DNA of 64,000 nucleotides from Bradyrhizobium sp. cir1 (lineage in GTDB: Bacteria > Pseudomonadota > Alphaproteobacteria > Rhizobiales > Xanthobacteraceae). Of this stretch, positions 17,298 to 25,763 are shown in pieces. Position numbers and translations under genes: made by a program. Position 1 is the stretch's first letter; every line of letters begins with the position of its first letter. The stretch is taken from NCBI RefSeq assembly GCF_014198245.1, contig NZ_JACIHE010000031.1:1-64000 (forward strand), written 5' to 3'. Under the pieces are notes generated by a model. That model did no database searches, was not told the DNA's origin, and worked only from the letters and a program-made list of their open reading frames with translations.

Positions 17298-18269
17298 CTA
17301 CGCCGCTCCGATCACTATCCCCACCGCCAGCACGATGGCGCCGCCGAGCACGATCTGGAACACCGCCTGGAGGAACGGCGTGTCCATGTAGCGCGAGCGG
17401 ATGAAGGCGATTGCCCACAGTTCGAAGAACACGACGACGCAGGCGATTCCCGTCGCGATCCAGAATGCGTTCGCCCAGCTGTCGGGCACGAGATACGGCG
17501 CGGTGTGGCCGAGCCCGCCAAGCGTCGTCATCGCGCCGCAGGTGACGCCGCGCAGCCAGGGCGAGCCGCGCCCGGTCAGCGAGCCGTCGTCGGACAGCGC
17601 TTCCGCAAACCCCATGCTGATGCCGGCGCCGATCGAGGCGGCGAGGCCGACGAGGAACGTCTGCCAGTTCTGATGCGTGGCGAAGGCCGCCGCGAACAGC
17701 GGCGCCAGCGTCGAGACCGAACCGTCCATCAGGCCGGCGAGGCCCGGCTGCACATATTGCAGCACGAACATGCGACGCCGCGTGCGGTCCTCCTCGGCGC
17801 GCACGTCGGGCTTCAGGATCTCGTCGGTCAGTCGGGCTGCCGTGTGCTCATGGTTCTTCTCGGCCTCGGCGAGGTCGCCGAGCAGCCGGCGCACATTGAC
17901 ATCCTCGGCCTGCTCGGCGGCCTTGGCGTAGAAGCGCTCGGCCTCGAGCTCCATGGTCTCGACTTCCCTTCGGATGGTGTCGAGCGGCAGGTTCTTGGTC
18001 AGCCAGATCGGGCGGCGGCGCAGAAAGCCCTTGACGTCCTCGCGGCGGATTGGCGGCAGATGCTGGCCGAAGCGCTGCTCGTACAATTCCAGCAGCATGT
18101 GGCGATGGCCGCGCTCCTCCTCGGCCATCTGCTCGAACAGCTTGGCCGAGTCGGGATAGCGCTCCTTCAGATCCTCGGCGAAGGTCATGTAGATGCGGCT
18201 GTCCTCCTCCTCGGAGGAGATCGCGACCGCCAGCACCTCGCGCTCGGTCAGATCGGCAAAATTCTTCAC
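17298..18269 (-). CDS. mbfA: MbfA-type ferritin/VIT1 iron exporter
   Basis: The 323-residue protein fuses an N-terminal ferritin-like diiron domain to a VIT1/CCC1-type membrane domain. The first domain (about 10-165) shows EREVLAVAISSEEEDSRIY, EEERGHRHM and MELEAERFY glutamate/histidine ligands. The second (about 175-323) has several transmembrane segments, beginning GLMDGSVSTLAPLFAA. MbfA of Bradyrhizobium exports iron from the cell and protects against iron and peroxide stress. An Irr-type palindrome at 18288-18306 lies 18 bases upstream of the start, fitting Irr repression. The start codon is GTG, with an AGGG site six bases before it. Confidence 0.92.
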   Translation of the reverse strand: MKNFADLTEREVLAVAISSEEEDSRIYMTFAEDLKERYPDSAKLFEQMAEEERGHRHMLLELYEQRFGQHLPPIRREDVKGFLRRRPIWLTKNLPLDTIRREVETMELEAERFYAKAAEQAEDVNVRRLLGDLAEAEKNHEHTAARLTDEILKPDVRAEEDRTRRRMFVLQYVQPGLAGLMDGSVSTLAPLFAAAFATHQNWQTFLVGLAASIGAGISMGFAEALSDDGSLTGRGSPWLRGVTCGAMTTLGGLGHTAPYLVPDSWANAFWIATGIACVVVFFELWAIAFIRSRYMDTPFLQAVFQIVLGGAIVLAVGIVIGAA

Positions 18270-18287
18270 GGCGGCCCTGTTTTGGTA

Positions 18288-18306
18288 GTTTAGAATTGTT
18301 CTAAAC
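18288..18306. promoter_or_regulatory. Predicted Irr control element (ICE/Irr box)
   Basis: GTTTAGAATTGTTCTAAAC is an 8-bp-arm palindrome with a three-base centre. It fits the TTTAGAAxxxTTCTAAA form known for Irr boxes in rhizobia. It is AT-rich against a GC-rich background and sits immediately upstream of the MbfA gene, where MbfA genes are known to be Irr-repressed. Confidence 0.85.
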
Positions 18307-18336
18307 TATATAGAGCGCCGTCGTTTCCGGGTCAAA

Positions 18337-19485
18337 TCAGGCCGTGCCGGCCTTTGCGAGGAAGTCGAGCAGCAACCGGCTCACCTCGGCCGGCTGCTCC
18401 TGCTGCACCCAATGGCCGGCGCCGTCGACGAGATGGCAGCCGAGCATCTTCGTGCAGCCGCGCCCCTGCATCGCCTCGAACACGCCGGGACGCTGATAGG
18501 TGCCCCAATCCTGCTTGCCCGAGATGAAGCAGGAGGGCACGTCGATGCTGCGGCCCGCGAACAGCTGCATCTCGTTGTTGAGCATGCCCGACGTGCCGTA
18601 GCGATACCATTGCAGCCCGCCCTGGAATCCGGTGCGGCCATATTCGGCGCTGTAGTAGGCGAGGTCGCTGTCCGGCAGCCATTGATTGGCGGCGATCGCG
18701 GCGGGCGAGGGCATCTCCTTCGCGACCGTCTCCGCCATGGTCTCGTTCAGATCCATCACATAATAGGTCGGTAGTTTTGCAAGCTCGCCTGCGGACCAGG
18801 ACTTGAGCGGATACGGCTTGTTGTCGATCCAGTCCGCACTCTTCTGATGATAATAGGCGCGCAGGAAATCATGCACGCCCTGCGGCGCGTGCTGCATGTC
18901 CGCGTTGGCCGGACGTGTCGCGTAATACCATTGATAGTGCTTGCGCGGGCGCGGCAGCGCGGCGAGCTCGCGATGAACGGGGTCTTCGGTTGGCGGCCTT
19001 GCCGGCGCATCGACCGTGTTGAAAGGAAGAGGCGGCGCTCCGCCGAACGGCGCACTCATCAGCGTCACCGAACGAAACACGTCGGGCCGGATCAGCGTGC
19101 ACCACGCCGCGACCGGGCTGCCGAAATCATGCCCGGCGAGATCGACCTGCCTGTAGCCGAAGGCCGACACCAGGGCGAGCGCATCGCGCACGAGGTTGAG
19201 GAGAGAGAACGGCGCGAGATCGCCATCATAGTCCGCGGTCCATCCCGTGGTTCGGCCATAGCCGCGCTGGTCCGGCGCGATCACGTGATAGCCGGCGGCC
19301 GCCAGCGCCGGCATCACCTTGCGCCAGGAGAAGGCGAGCTCGGGAAAGCCGTGCAGCAGCAGGATGCAGGGACGGCCCCTGGTCTCGAAACCTGCTTCGA
19401 GCACATGCATGCGCAAGCCGTTGATGCCATCGACATAACGCGAGCGGATTCCGGCGGGCAGGGGGATGTCGGGGAGTGTTGTCAT
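18337..19485 (-). CDS. Epoxide-hydrolase-like alpha/beta hydrolase
   Basis: The 382-residue alpha/beta hydrolase has the oxyanion motif LLLHGFPELAFSW and the nucleophile elbow VDLAGHDFGSPVAAW. There an Asp takes the nucleophile position, as in soluble epoxide hydrolases and haloalkane dehalogenases. The catalytic histidine fits in VDGAGHWVQQEQP near the C-terminus. The ATG at 19485 is preceded by GGAGGAAAC, so it is preferred over the ATG four codons upstream. A family A repeat lies just upstream. Substrate is unknown. Confidence 0.85.
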   Translation of the reverse strand: MTTLPDIPLPAGIRSRYVDGINGLRMHVLEAGFETRGRPCILLLHGFPELAFSWRKVMPALAAAGYHVIAPDQRGYGRTTGWTADYDGDLAPFSLLNLVRDALALVSAFGYRQVDLAGHDFGSPVAAWCTLIRPDVFRSVTLMSAPFGGAPPLPFNTVDAPARPPTEDPVHRELAALPRPRKHYQWYYATRPANADMQHAPQGVHDFLRAYYHQKSADWIDNKPYPLKSWSAGELAKLPTYYVMDLNETMAETVAKEMPSPAAIAANQWLPDSDLAYYSAEYGRTGFQGGLQWYRYGTSGMLNNEMQLFAGRSIDVPSCFISGKQDWGTYQRPGVFEAMQGRGCTKMLGCHLVDGAGHWVQQEQPAEVSRLLLDFLAKAGTA

Positions 19486-19509
19486 CGTTTCCTCCACTTG
19501 GGTGGAATC

Positions 19510-19653
19510 GTAGGGTGGGTTAGCCGGGCGGATTGCGCGAAGCGCAAGCCGCCCGGCTAGTCTAACCCACCACTTTAATCTCCGCGGAGGCAGAAGCGGT
19601 GGGTTACGCCTTGCGACTGCGCTTTGCGCAGCCGCCGTGCTAACCCACCCTAC
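19510..19653. repeat. Dispersed palindromic repeat, family A
   Basis: Bounded by GTAGGGTGGGTTAG and CTAACCCACCCTAC, with inner GTAACCCACC/GGTGGGTTAC-like units and GCGCGAAGCGCA hairpins. It fills the intergenic gap between the epoxide-hydrolase-like gene and the metallo-beta-lactamase-fold gene. Confidence 0.85.
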
Positions 19654-19662
19654 GGCATCTCG

Positions 19663-20529
19663 CTAAACCGCAGCGCAGACGAACCCGTTGCCCTTGCGCT
19701 TGATCTTCCCCACCGACGGTGACGGAAAATGCGCGGTGCAGCACAGCGTGTCGGTGTCGCAATAGCGCTCCAGAAAACTGCGGCGCGTCGTTGCCGCCTT
19801 GGCCGGGTCGGCGTCGAACTTGATCGACAGCTCCGGATAGAGCGTCTGCAGCGGCGAATGCATGAGGTCGCCGGAGAACACGGCGTCGTCCTTGCCGCGC
19901 CCCATCGTGACGGCGATATGGCCTGGCGTGTGGCCCGGCGTCGGCAGGATACGAACGTGATCGCCGATCTGGTGGTCGTTGCCGACGAGCTCGTGCCTGT
20001 TAGCCTCGACCACCGGCAGCACGCTGTCGGCAAAGGGCGGCACTTCCGCCTTCGCATTCTGCGCGGACCAGTGATCGAATTCCTGTTTGGCGAAGACGTA
20101 GCGCGCGTTGGGGAAGGTCGGCACCCAGCGGCCGTTCTCCAGCCGCGTATTCCAGCCGACGTGATCGACACGCAGATGGGTACACATCACGAAGTCGATG
20201 TCGTCGACCGAAAACCCCGCGGCGTTGAGTCCGCGCAAATAGGTGTCGTCGGTCTTCATGTTCCATTTCGGTCGCGGCCGCGGCTTGTCGTTGCCGATGC
20301 AGCTGTCGACCAGGATGGTGTGGTGCGGCGTCTTCACCACGTAGGACTGGAAGCACAGCAGCAACACGTCCTGCTCGTCCAGCGCCTTCGCCTCGCGCAT
20401 CCAAGCCCGGTTCTCGGCCAGCACTTCGGGCGTGAGGCCCGGCAGCATCTCCAGCGCCGGCACGAACGAGGTTTCCTGCTCGATGATGCGATGGATCGTG
20501 AGATCGCCGACTGAAAACTTCAGGCTCAT
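19663..20529 (-). CDS. Metallo-beta-lactamase-fold hydrolase with altered metal motif
   Basis: The 288-residue MBL-fold protein is of the AHL-lactonase/quorum-quenching-like general type. Where the family has the zinc motif HxHxDH, this protein reads H118-L-R-V-D-H123, so the second histidine is an arginine (residue 120). Other ligands look intact: TPGHTPGH near 190-200, SGDLMH and the C-terminal TAHFP. A paralogue at 22378-23238 keeps HLHVDH in the same line. The start is the ATG at 20529, with GGGAG upstream. A GST gene begins upstream with a 14-base gap, so the two are likely co-transcribed. Either a one-zinc enzyme or a damaged one is possible. Confidence 0.85.
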   Translation of the reverse strand: MSLKFSVGDLTIHRIIEQETSFVPALEMLPGLTPEVLAENRAWMREAKALDEQDVLLLCFQSYVVKTPHHTILVDSCIGNDKPRPRPKWNMKTDDTYLRGLNAAGFSVDDIDFVMCTHLRVDHVGWNTRLENGRWVPTFPNARYVFAKQEFDHWSAQNAKAEVPPFADSVLPVVEANRHELVGNDHQIGDHVRILPTPGHTPGHIAVTMGRGKDDAVFSGDLMHSPLQTLYPELSIKFDADPAKAATTRRSFLERYCDTDTLCCTAHFPSPSVGKIKRKGNGFVCAAV

Positions 20530-20543
20530 GAGAACTCCCGCTG

Positions 20544-21155
20544 TTATGCGGCTGGCGGCACCGAGATCTTGACCGAGGGCCGCTCCAGCATCTTCTGGTG
20601 GAACGCGTCGAGCTTCGGATAGGCCTTGCGCCAGCCGCAATCGGCGAAGCGGAAATCGGCATAGCCGAGCACGCAAACGAGGCCGATCTGCGAGATGTCG
20701 AACGGGCCGTTCAGCACGTCGGGCATGTTCTCGAAGCGCGCCATGCCGGTCCAGGCCCGGTTCCAGTGATCGTCCGACCACGCCTGCCATTGCAGGCCCT
20801 GCGGCCGCACCATCTTCTCGTAACGGCATAGCAGCATGGAATCGAGCATGCCGTTGATCAGGGAGTGATTGGTCTTGGCCTTCCAGCGCCGCGGGCCGTA
20901 ATCCGGGATCAGGCTGCCGCCGGCCATCTCGTTGAGATATTCGACGATGACGTAGGAATCCAGAATGACGTCGCCGTCATTGGTGATCAGCACCGGCAGC
21001 TTCTTCAGCGGCGTGATGCGCGAATAATCCTCGTTGGCCGTGCCCGGCGCGACGGTCGCAGGCGTCAGCTCGATCTTGTCGATCAGCCCGAGCTCGATCG
21101 CTGCAATGCGCACCTTGCGGGCGAAGGGCGAGGCGGGGGAGAAGGTGAGCTTCAT
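20544..21155 (-). CDS. Glutathione S-transferase family protein
   Basis: The 203-residue protein has the thioredoxin-fold start MKLTFSPASPFARKVRIAAIELGL. Its Ser/Pro-Phe segment (SPASPF) takes the place of the catalytic Ser/Tyr region. The cis-proline follows in KKLPVLITNDGDVILDSYVIVEYL, the glutathione-binding segment. An all-helical C-terminal domain follows. The substrate is unknown. It lies immediately upstream of the altered MBL-fold gene and is probably its operon partner. Confidence 0.87.
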   Translation of the reverse strand: MKLTFSPASPFARKVRIAAIELGLIDKIELTPATVAPGTANEDYSRITPLKKLPVLITNDGDVILDSYVIVEYLNEMAGGSLIPDYGPRRWKAKTNHSLINGMLDSMLLCRYEKMVRPQGLQWQAWSDDHWNRAWTGMARFENMPDVLNGPFDISQIGLVCVLGYADFRFADCGWRKAYPKLDAFHQKMLERPSVKISVPPAA

Positions 21156-21193
21156 CGGAAAATGTCCTACGGGCTGGCCGGCAATTGGTTTTC

Positions 21194-21277
21194 GTCATTG
21201 CGAGCGAAGCGAAGCAATCCAGTCTGTCTCCGCGGAAATAGTCTGGATTGCTTCGTCGCTTTGCTCCTCGCAATGAC
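21194..21277. repeat. Dispersed palindromic repeat, family B
   Basis: GTCATTGCGAGCGAAGCGAA to CTCGCAATGAC with inner GCAATCCAG / CTGGATTGC arms, as at 10941-11019 and 15482-15567. It lies between the GST gene and the FAH-family gene. Confidence 0.86.
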
Positions 21278-21295
21278 GGGGAGAGGGCGGAGGTC

Positions 21296-22138
21296 TTACG
21301 CCGCGATGATCTCCTGGCGCTGCTCGCCGAGGCCCTCGATGCCGAGTGTCACGACGTCGCCGACATTGAGGAAGGTCGGCGGCTTCATGCCGAGGCCGAC
21401 GCCGGGCGGGGTGCCGGTGGTGATGATGTCGCCGGGCAGCAGCGTCATGAACTGCGAGACATAGGAGACGCACTTGGCCATGGAGAAGATCATGGTCTTG
21501 GTCGAGCCGGTCTGGCGGCGCTGGCCGTTGACGTCGAGCCACATCGACAGGTTCTGCACGTCCTTGATCTCGTCCTTGGTCGCGAGCCATGGTCCGACCG
21601 GGCCGAAGGTGTCATGCGACTTGCCCTTGGTCCACTGGCCCAGGCGCTCGATCTGGAAGGCGCGCTCGGAGACGTCGTTGCAGACGCAATAGCCGGCGAC
21701 GTAGTTCAGCGCGTCGGCTTCCGAAACGTACTTCGCCCGGGTGCCGATGATGGCGGCAATCTCGACCTCCCAGTCGAGCTTGGTCGAGCCGCGCGGCTTC
21801 TCGACCGCATCGTTCGGGCCGGAGAGCGAGGTGTTAGCCTTCATGAAGATGATCGGCTCGGTCGGGATCGCAGCGCCGGTTTCCTTGGCGTGATCGCTGT
21901 AATTGAGGCCGATGGCGATGAATTTCGAGATGCCGGTGACCGGCGCGCCGAACCGCGGCTTGCCGGAGACGGCGGGCAGCGAGGCGGGGTCGAGCGCCGC
22001 GAGCTTCTTCAGGGACTCCGGCGAATAGGCCTCGCCCGTGAGGTCCTTCACATGCGCCGACAGGTCGCGCAACTGGCCGGATTTGTCGATAAGGCCGGGT
22101 TTTTCCGCACCCTTTTCGCCATAACGAACAAGCTTCAT
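21296..22138 (-). CDS. Fumarylacetoacetate hydrolase family protein
   Basis: The 280-residue protein belongs to the FAH superfamily. Its members cleave or isomerise beta-diketo or 2-oxo acids in aromatic, tyrosine and purine-related catabolism. The metal-binding region includes GLNYSDHAKETG and DWEVEIAAIIG, with the conserved acidic residues, and GDIITTGTPPGVGLGM near 230-245. Length and motifs fit the ureidoglycolate lyase / 2-hydroxyhepta-2,4-diene-1,7-dioate isomerase group. The ATG at 22138 has GGGAGAAA upstream, so the longer frame to 22207 is rejected. Substrate is uncertain. Confidence 0.87.
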   Translation of the reverse strand: MKLVRYGEKGAEKPGLIDKSGQLRDLSAHVKDLTGEAYSPESLKKLAALDPASLPAVSGKPRFGAPVTGISKFIAIGLNYSDHAKETGAAIPTEPIIFMKANTSLSGPNDAVEKPRGSTKLDWEVEIAAIIGTRAKYVSEADALNYVAGYCVCNDVSERAFQIERLGQWTKGKSHDTFGPVGPWLATKDEIKDVQNLSMWLDVNGQRRQTGSTKTMIFSMAKCVSYVSQFMTLLPGDIITTGTPPGVGLGMKPPTFLNVGDVVTLGIEGLGEQRQEIIAA

Positions 22139-22242
22139 TCTCGTTTCTCCCTGGAGATTGGACCGATCGGTTAACAGCTTCATGGAACAGGGCGGCGGGA
22201 AATTCAACCGCTCAAAACGGGCCGCATTGCAGCCCTTCCTTT

Positions 22243-22381
22243 GTAGGGTGGGTTAGCGCGCGGCTGCGCGAAGCGCAGTCCGGGCGTAACCCACCTCTTT
22301 TCTTTCCGAGGAGGATAGACCGTGGTGGGTTACGCCCAGCGGACTGCGCTGCGCGCAGCCGCAGGTCTAATCCCACCCTAC
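22243..22381. repeat. Dispersed palindromic repeat, family A
   Basis: GTAGGGTGGGTTAG at the left and TCCCACCCTAC at the right, with inner CGTAACCCACC and GGTGGGTTACG arms. The right end overlaps the stop codon (TAG, 22378-22380) of the following MBL-fold gene. Confidence 0.85.
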
Positions 22382-23238
22382 GAACCCCGCGATTCCAGCG
22401 CCACAAACCTGAACGCGTCCCCGTCGCGCCTGATATGCCCGGCCGAAAAATGCCCGCCGATCACCAGCGTCTCCGTGTCGGCAAAGCGGCCGAACAGCGC
22501 TGCCCTCGTCGCCGCCGATTGCGCCTGGTCCGAATCCGCAGTCGAGGACCAGCCGAGATTCGCCATCTGGCAGGGATGATGGGCGACGTCGCCGGTGAGC
22601 AGGCCCTGCTCGCCGTCAGATTTGATCAGGATGCTCATATGGCCGGGGCTGTGGCCCGGGGTTGGGATCATGCTGATCCCCTCGCAGAGCTGATGGTCGC
22701 TCGGGATCAGATCGGCCCGGTCCGCATCCATGATCGGCTGCACGGAATCACCAAACACGGCGGCCTTGTCCGGCTCGATGGAATGGTCGCGCCAGTGCTC
22801 GTATTCGGTGCGGCCGAAGACGTAACGCGCCTTCGGGAAGGTCGGCACCCATTTGCCATCGATCAGCTTCGTATTCCAGCCGACATGGTCGACGTGGAGA
22901 TGTGTGCACAGCACGGTGTCGATGCTGTCGGGCGGAAAGCCTGCCGCTTCCATAGTCTGCAGGAAAGGCGTGGTGCGGTTGTTCCAGGTCGGGACGCTGC
23001 GGCCCTGCTTGTCGTTGCCAAGGCCGGTGTCGACCACGATGCGGCGCGTCGGCGTTTCCACCACCAGCGAATGGATCGACATCTTCAGCCGGCCTTCGTC
23101 GGTGGCGAAATGCGGGATCAGCCAGGGCAGCTTGCAGATTTCATCATTGGTCGCCAGCGGCAGGATGAAGCGGGTCGAGCCGACCGTCTCCAATTCCACC
23201 ACCTTGGTGACCTTGACCCTGCCGATCTTCCATTGCAT
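22378..23238 (-). CDS. Metallo-beta-lactamase-fold hydrolase
   Basis: This 286-residue paralogue of the gene at 19663 has an intact zinc motif THLHVDHVGWNT. It also has IPTPGHSPGHMSI, a GDVAHH aspartate and the C-terminal GGHFSAGH. Such proteins hydrolyse lactones, phosphoesters or thioesters. The start is uncertain: the ATG at 23238 has GGGGG upstream and begins MQWKIGRVKV, while an ATG at 23253 is five codons earlier. The stop codon lies within a family A repeat, which suggests that insertion may have changed the C-terminus. It is divergent from the DUF3775 gene. Confidence 0.88.
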   Translation of the reverse strand: MQWKIGRVKVTKVVELETVGSTRFILPLATNDEICKLPWLIPHFATDEGRLKMSIHSLVVETPTRRIVVDTGLGNDKQGRSVPTWNNRTTPFLQTMEAAGFPPDSIDTVLCTHLHVDHVGWNTKLIDGKWVPTFPKARYVFGRTEYEHWRDHSIEPDKAAVFGDSVQPIMDADRADLIPSDHQLCEGISMIPTPGHSPGHMSILIKSDGEQGLLTGDVAHHPCQMANLGWSSTADSDQAQSAATRAALFGRFADTETLVIGGHFSAGHIRRDGDAFRFVALESRGS

Positions 23239-23371
23239 GCGGCGCACCCCCATGTTCTTGCTTTGGCGCGGAAACATGCACACTTTCCGCCGTCAAGCGC
23301 AATGGATCACCTGCTGCGATGCGGCGTTATCGCGGGAACCCAAGAGAAAGCGACGCCAAAAGAGGGCTGCC

Positions 23372-23848
23372 ATGCCAGAGCTTGCAATTTCCGCCGAGAA
23401 AGTTGCCTTCATCATCGAGAAGGCGCGCGAATTCGACGTCAAGGAAGGCGATGCCGATCCCGATTCGGGATCGAATCCGAGCGATGACGATGCGGTCGAT
23501 GTGCTCGAGGATGACGGCTCCGATCCCGTCGGCCGCGAGCTCGGCGGCTTCATCGTTGCCCTGAACGAGGACGAGCAGGTCGATCTCGTCGCGCTGACCT
23601 GGCTCGGCCGTGGCGACGGCACGATCGACGACTGGGACGATCTGCGTGCCCGCGCCGTGGAGGCGCGCGGTGAATATCGCAACCCTCGGCGGGAGACCGT
23701 GCACTATCTGCTCGGCGAGCCGATGCTGGGCGATCTGCTCGCCGATGGTCTCGATGCCTTCGGCATCGACTGGACCGACGAGCGCCTCACCGCCGATTCC
23801 TCCGATCCCAGCGAGCGGGACGAGGACGAGCCGACGAAGCAGCGGTGA
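23372..23848 (+). CDS. DUF3775 domain protein
   Basis: This 158-residue acidic cytoplasmic protein has no signal peptide. The line SGSNPSDDDAVDVLEDDGSDPVGREL is typical of the DUF3775 family. It continues as LNEDEQVDLVALTWLGRGDG and ends with a compact YLLGEPMLGDLLADGL segment. The function of the family is unknown. An AGAGGG site lies five bases before the ATG. The gene is divergent from the MBL-fold gene with 133 bases between the starts. Confidence 0.85.
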   Translation: MPELAISAEKVAFIIEKAREFDVKEGDADPDSGSNPSDDDAVDVLEDDGSDPVGRELGGFIVALNEDEQVDLVALTWLGRGDGTIDDWDDLRARAVEARGEYRNPRRETVHYLLGEPMLGDLLADGLDAFGIDWTDERLTADSSDPSERDEDEPTKQR

Positions 23849-23915
23849 TTGAACTTGCCTCTCCCCGCGAGAGCGACGGCTATCGCATATGACTTTCGGC
23901 GACACTTCACCGCAC

Positions 23916-24050
23916 GCCTCGTCCTTCGAGACGACCGCTCCGCGGTCTCCTCAGGATGAGGCTAAGCAGCATCGGCGCTCGCTGGAATTGCTGCCGCGCA
24001 CTCCGCCCTCATCCTGAGGGCCCGCCGCAGGCGGGCGTCTCGAAGGATGG
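23916..24050. repeat. Dispersed palindromic repeat, family G
   Basis: GCCTCGTCCTTCGAGACG and CTCCTCAGGATGAGGC at the left are mirrored by CTCATCCTGAGGGCCCG and CGTCTCGAAGGATGG at the right. It lies between convergent genes. Short flanking arms GCTATCGCAT / ATGCGATAGC extend the symmetry outward to about 23878-24095. Confidence 0.8.
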
Positions 24051-24125
24051 GTTGCGGGCGAGCTGTCCCGCCATGCTTCTCAGATGCGATAGCCCTGCCC
24101 ACAAGAGCGGGGAGAGGCAGAAGCC

Positions 24126-24908
24126 TCAGAGTGTGCCCGGGAAGGCGCCGCCGTCGAGCAGAATGTTCTGCCCGGTGATGAAGCCCGCCTTGGCGCCGCA
24201 GAGGAACGCGCAGGCATAGCCGAACTCGTCGGGCTGGCCGAAGCGCCCCGCCGGGTTGAGCTTGGCGCGCTCGGCCAGGATCTGCTCGGGTGTCGTGCCG
24301 CGCTTGTCGGCCTCGGCCTTCGCGGTGCCGGTCAGGCGGTCGGTCTCGAACGGGCCCGGCAACAGGCCGTTGATGGTGACGTTGTTGATCACCGTCTTGC
24401 GCGACAGGCCGGCGATGAAGCCGGTGAGGCCGGCGCGCGCGCCGTTGGAGAGGCCGAGGATGTCGATCGGGGCCTTCACCGCGGCCGAGGTGATGTTGAC
24501 GATGCGGCCGAACTTGCGCGCCATCATGCCGTCCACGGTCGCCTTGATCAGCTCGATCGGGGTCAGCATGTTGGCGTCGATCGCCTTGATCCAGTCGTCG
24601 CGGGTCCAGTTGCGGAAATCGCCGGGCGGCGGGCCGCCGGCATTGTTGATCAGGATATCGGGATCGGGGCAGGCCTTCAGCACGGCTTCGCGCCCCGCAG
24701 GCGTCGTGATGTCGCCGACGATCTCAGTGACCTTCACGCCGGGATAGGCCTTGCGGATGTCGTCGGCGGTCTTCTTCAAAGCTTCGGCGCCGCGCGCGGT
24801 CAGCGTGACGTCAACGCCGGCTTCGGCCAGCGAGATGGCGCAGGCGCGCCCGAGGCCCTTGCTGGATGCGCAGACGATGGCGCGGCGACCTTTGATCCCA
24901 AGATCCAC
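24126..24908 (-). CDS. SDR-family oxidoreductase
   Basis: The 260-residue short-chain dehydrogenase has IKGRRAIVCASSKGLGRACA, the nucleotide-binding TGxxxGxG variant ASSKGLG. The NNAGG motif is in DILINNAGGPPPGD. The catalytic region reads NITSAAVKAPIDILGLSNGARAGLTGF, in which the usual YxxxK tyrosine and lysine appear as Leu-Ser-Asn-Gly-Ala-Arg. The catalytic Tyr and Lys therefore seem replaced, as in the 3-oxoacyl-ACP-reductase-like group often annotated as SDR. The start is the GTG at 24908 with GGGAGTG upstream. Confidence 0.83.
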   Translation of the reverse strand: MDLGIKGRRAIVCASSKGLGRACAISLAEAGVDVTLTARGAEALKKTADDIRKAYPGVKVTEIVGDITTPAGREAVLKACPDPDILINNAGGPPPGDFRNWTRDDWIKAIDANMLTPIELIKATVDGMMARKFGRIVNITSAAVKAPIDILGLSNGARAGLTGFIAGLSRKTVINNVTINGLLPGPFETDRLTGTAKAEADKRGTTPEQILAERAKLNPAGRFGQPDEFGYACAFLCGAKAGFITGQNILLDGGAFPGTL

Positions 24909-25035
24909 TGTTTCACTCCCGAAAATAGCAGGCAGGTTTTGGATGGGCCGCACTCTAGCCAAATGTGACGCCGCTGATAAGAGACGGGCTCGCACCAAAA
25001 TGCATGCGCGCCGGCGCTGCGATGCAAATGTGCAG

Positions 25036-25100
25036 GCATGATCCGGACCCGAAGGGCGCGTTAGCGAAAAGTGTGTAGCGGTTTTCCGAAAAGATCATGC
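25036..25100. repeat. Dispersed repeat, family E (with insertion)
   Basis: GCATGATCCGG at the left, GTGTAGCGGTTTTCCGAAAAG, then ATCATGC at the right. Compared with the copies at 5878-5921 and 42859-42903, about 20 bases (ACCCGAAGGGCGCGTTAGCG) are added between the left arm and the AAAGTGTG segment. It lies downstream of the CvpA gene. Confidence 0.7.
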
Positions 25101-25129
25101 CCAAACAACAAAGCGCGATCGTATCGCGC

Positions 25130-25642
25130 TCAGATGCGCCGCTCCTGCTTGAGGCGGTCGATCACGGACGCGGCCTCCGGCGGCAGTGACTTGAAGCCCA
25201 TCTGGCCGACCGTGGAGAACAACGGCCGCAGATGCGAGCCGGCGAGGAATGGCGGCTGGTGGTTCGCCGGCACGATCCGGTCGAACACCAGCACCAGCGT
25301 GGTGGCGACGAGGCCGACCCTGACGGCGCCGAGCGCGGCGCCGCCGAGCCGGTCGCCGATGCCGGCCTCGCCGATGGTGTCGTTCAGCGCGACGCGGCCG
25401 ATATGGCCGAGCAGCATGCCGACGACGACGAAGATGCCGAAGAACCAGATCCAGTTCTGCAGCAGCGGCGAATTCGGATTGCCTGCGATCTGCGGCGCGA
25501 TCAGCGGCATCAGCGCGACCGCGATCGGCGCGGCGAGCAGATAGGCGAGGATGGTCATGGCGCTGCGGAGCAGGCCGGTCCTGAAACCGAGGCCCACCGC
25601 GACGGCGAGCGCGGCATAGACGGCGAGATCGAAACTGTTCAT
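25130..25642 (-). CDS. CvpA-family membrane protein
   Basis: The 170-residue inner-membrane protein has four predicted hydrophobic segments, in order near residues 4-28, 34-54, 67-85 and 105-125. It has the CvpA-like GLGFRTGLLRSAMTILAYLLAAPIA and a C-terminal cytoplasmic tail. CvpA in E. coli is needed for colicin V production and affects purF expression and deoxycholate tolerance. Its biochemical role is unclear. The ATG at 25642 is preferred to a GTG two codons earlier. Here it is not next to purF. Confidence 0.85.
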   Translation of the reverse strand: MNSFDLAVYAALAVAVGLGFRTGLLRSAMTILAYLLAAPIAVALMPLIAPQIAGNPNSPLLQNWIWFFGIFVVVGMLLGHIGRVALNDTIGEAGIGDRLGGAALGAVRVGLVATTLVLVFDRIVPANHQPPFLAGSHLRPLFSTVGQMGFKSLPPEAASVIDRLKQERRI

Positions 25643-25763
25643 GAACACAACCCTGCCTCGATGGAACGATTGAACGCTGAACCGATCATTCCGGTTTCAG
25701 ATCGCTAAAATCGTCTGTATTGATGGCTCCAAAAGATCAGGGGTCACGCGCAAGGACATCGTC

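Noticed and set aside
24256..24747. Plus-strand frame opposite the SDR gene
   Set aside because: Shadow of the SDR on the minus strand, with no family match.
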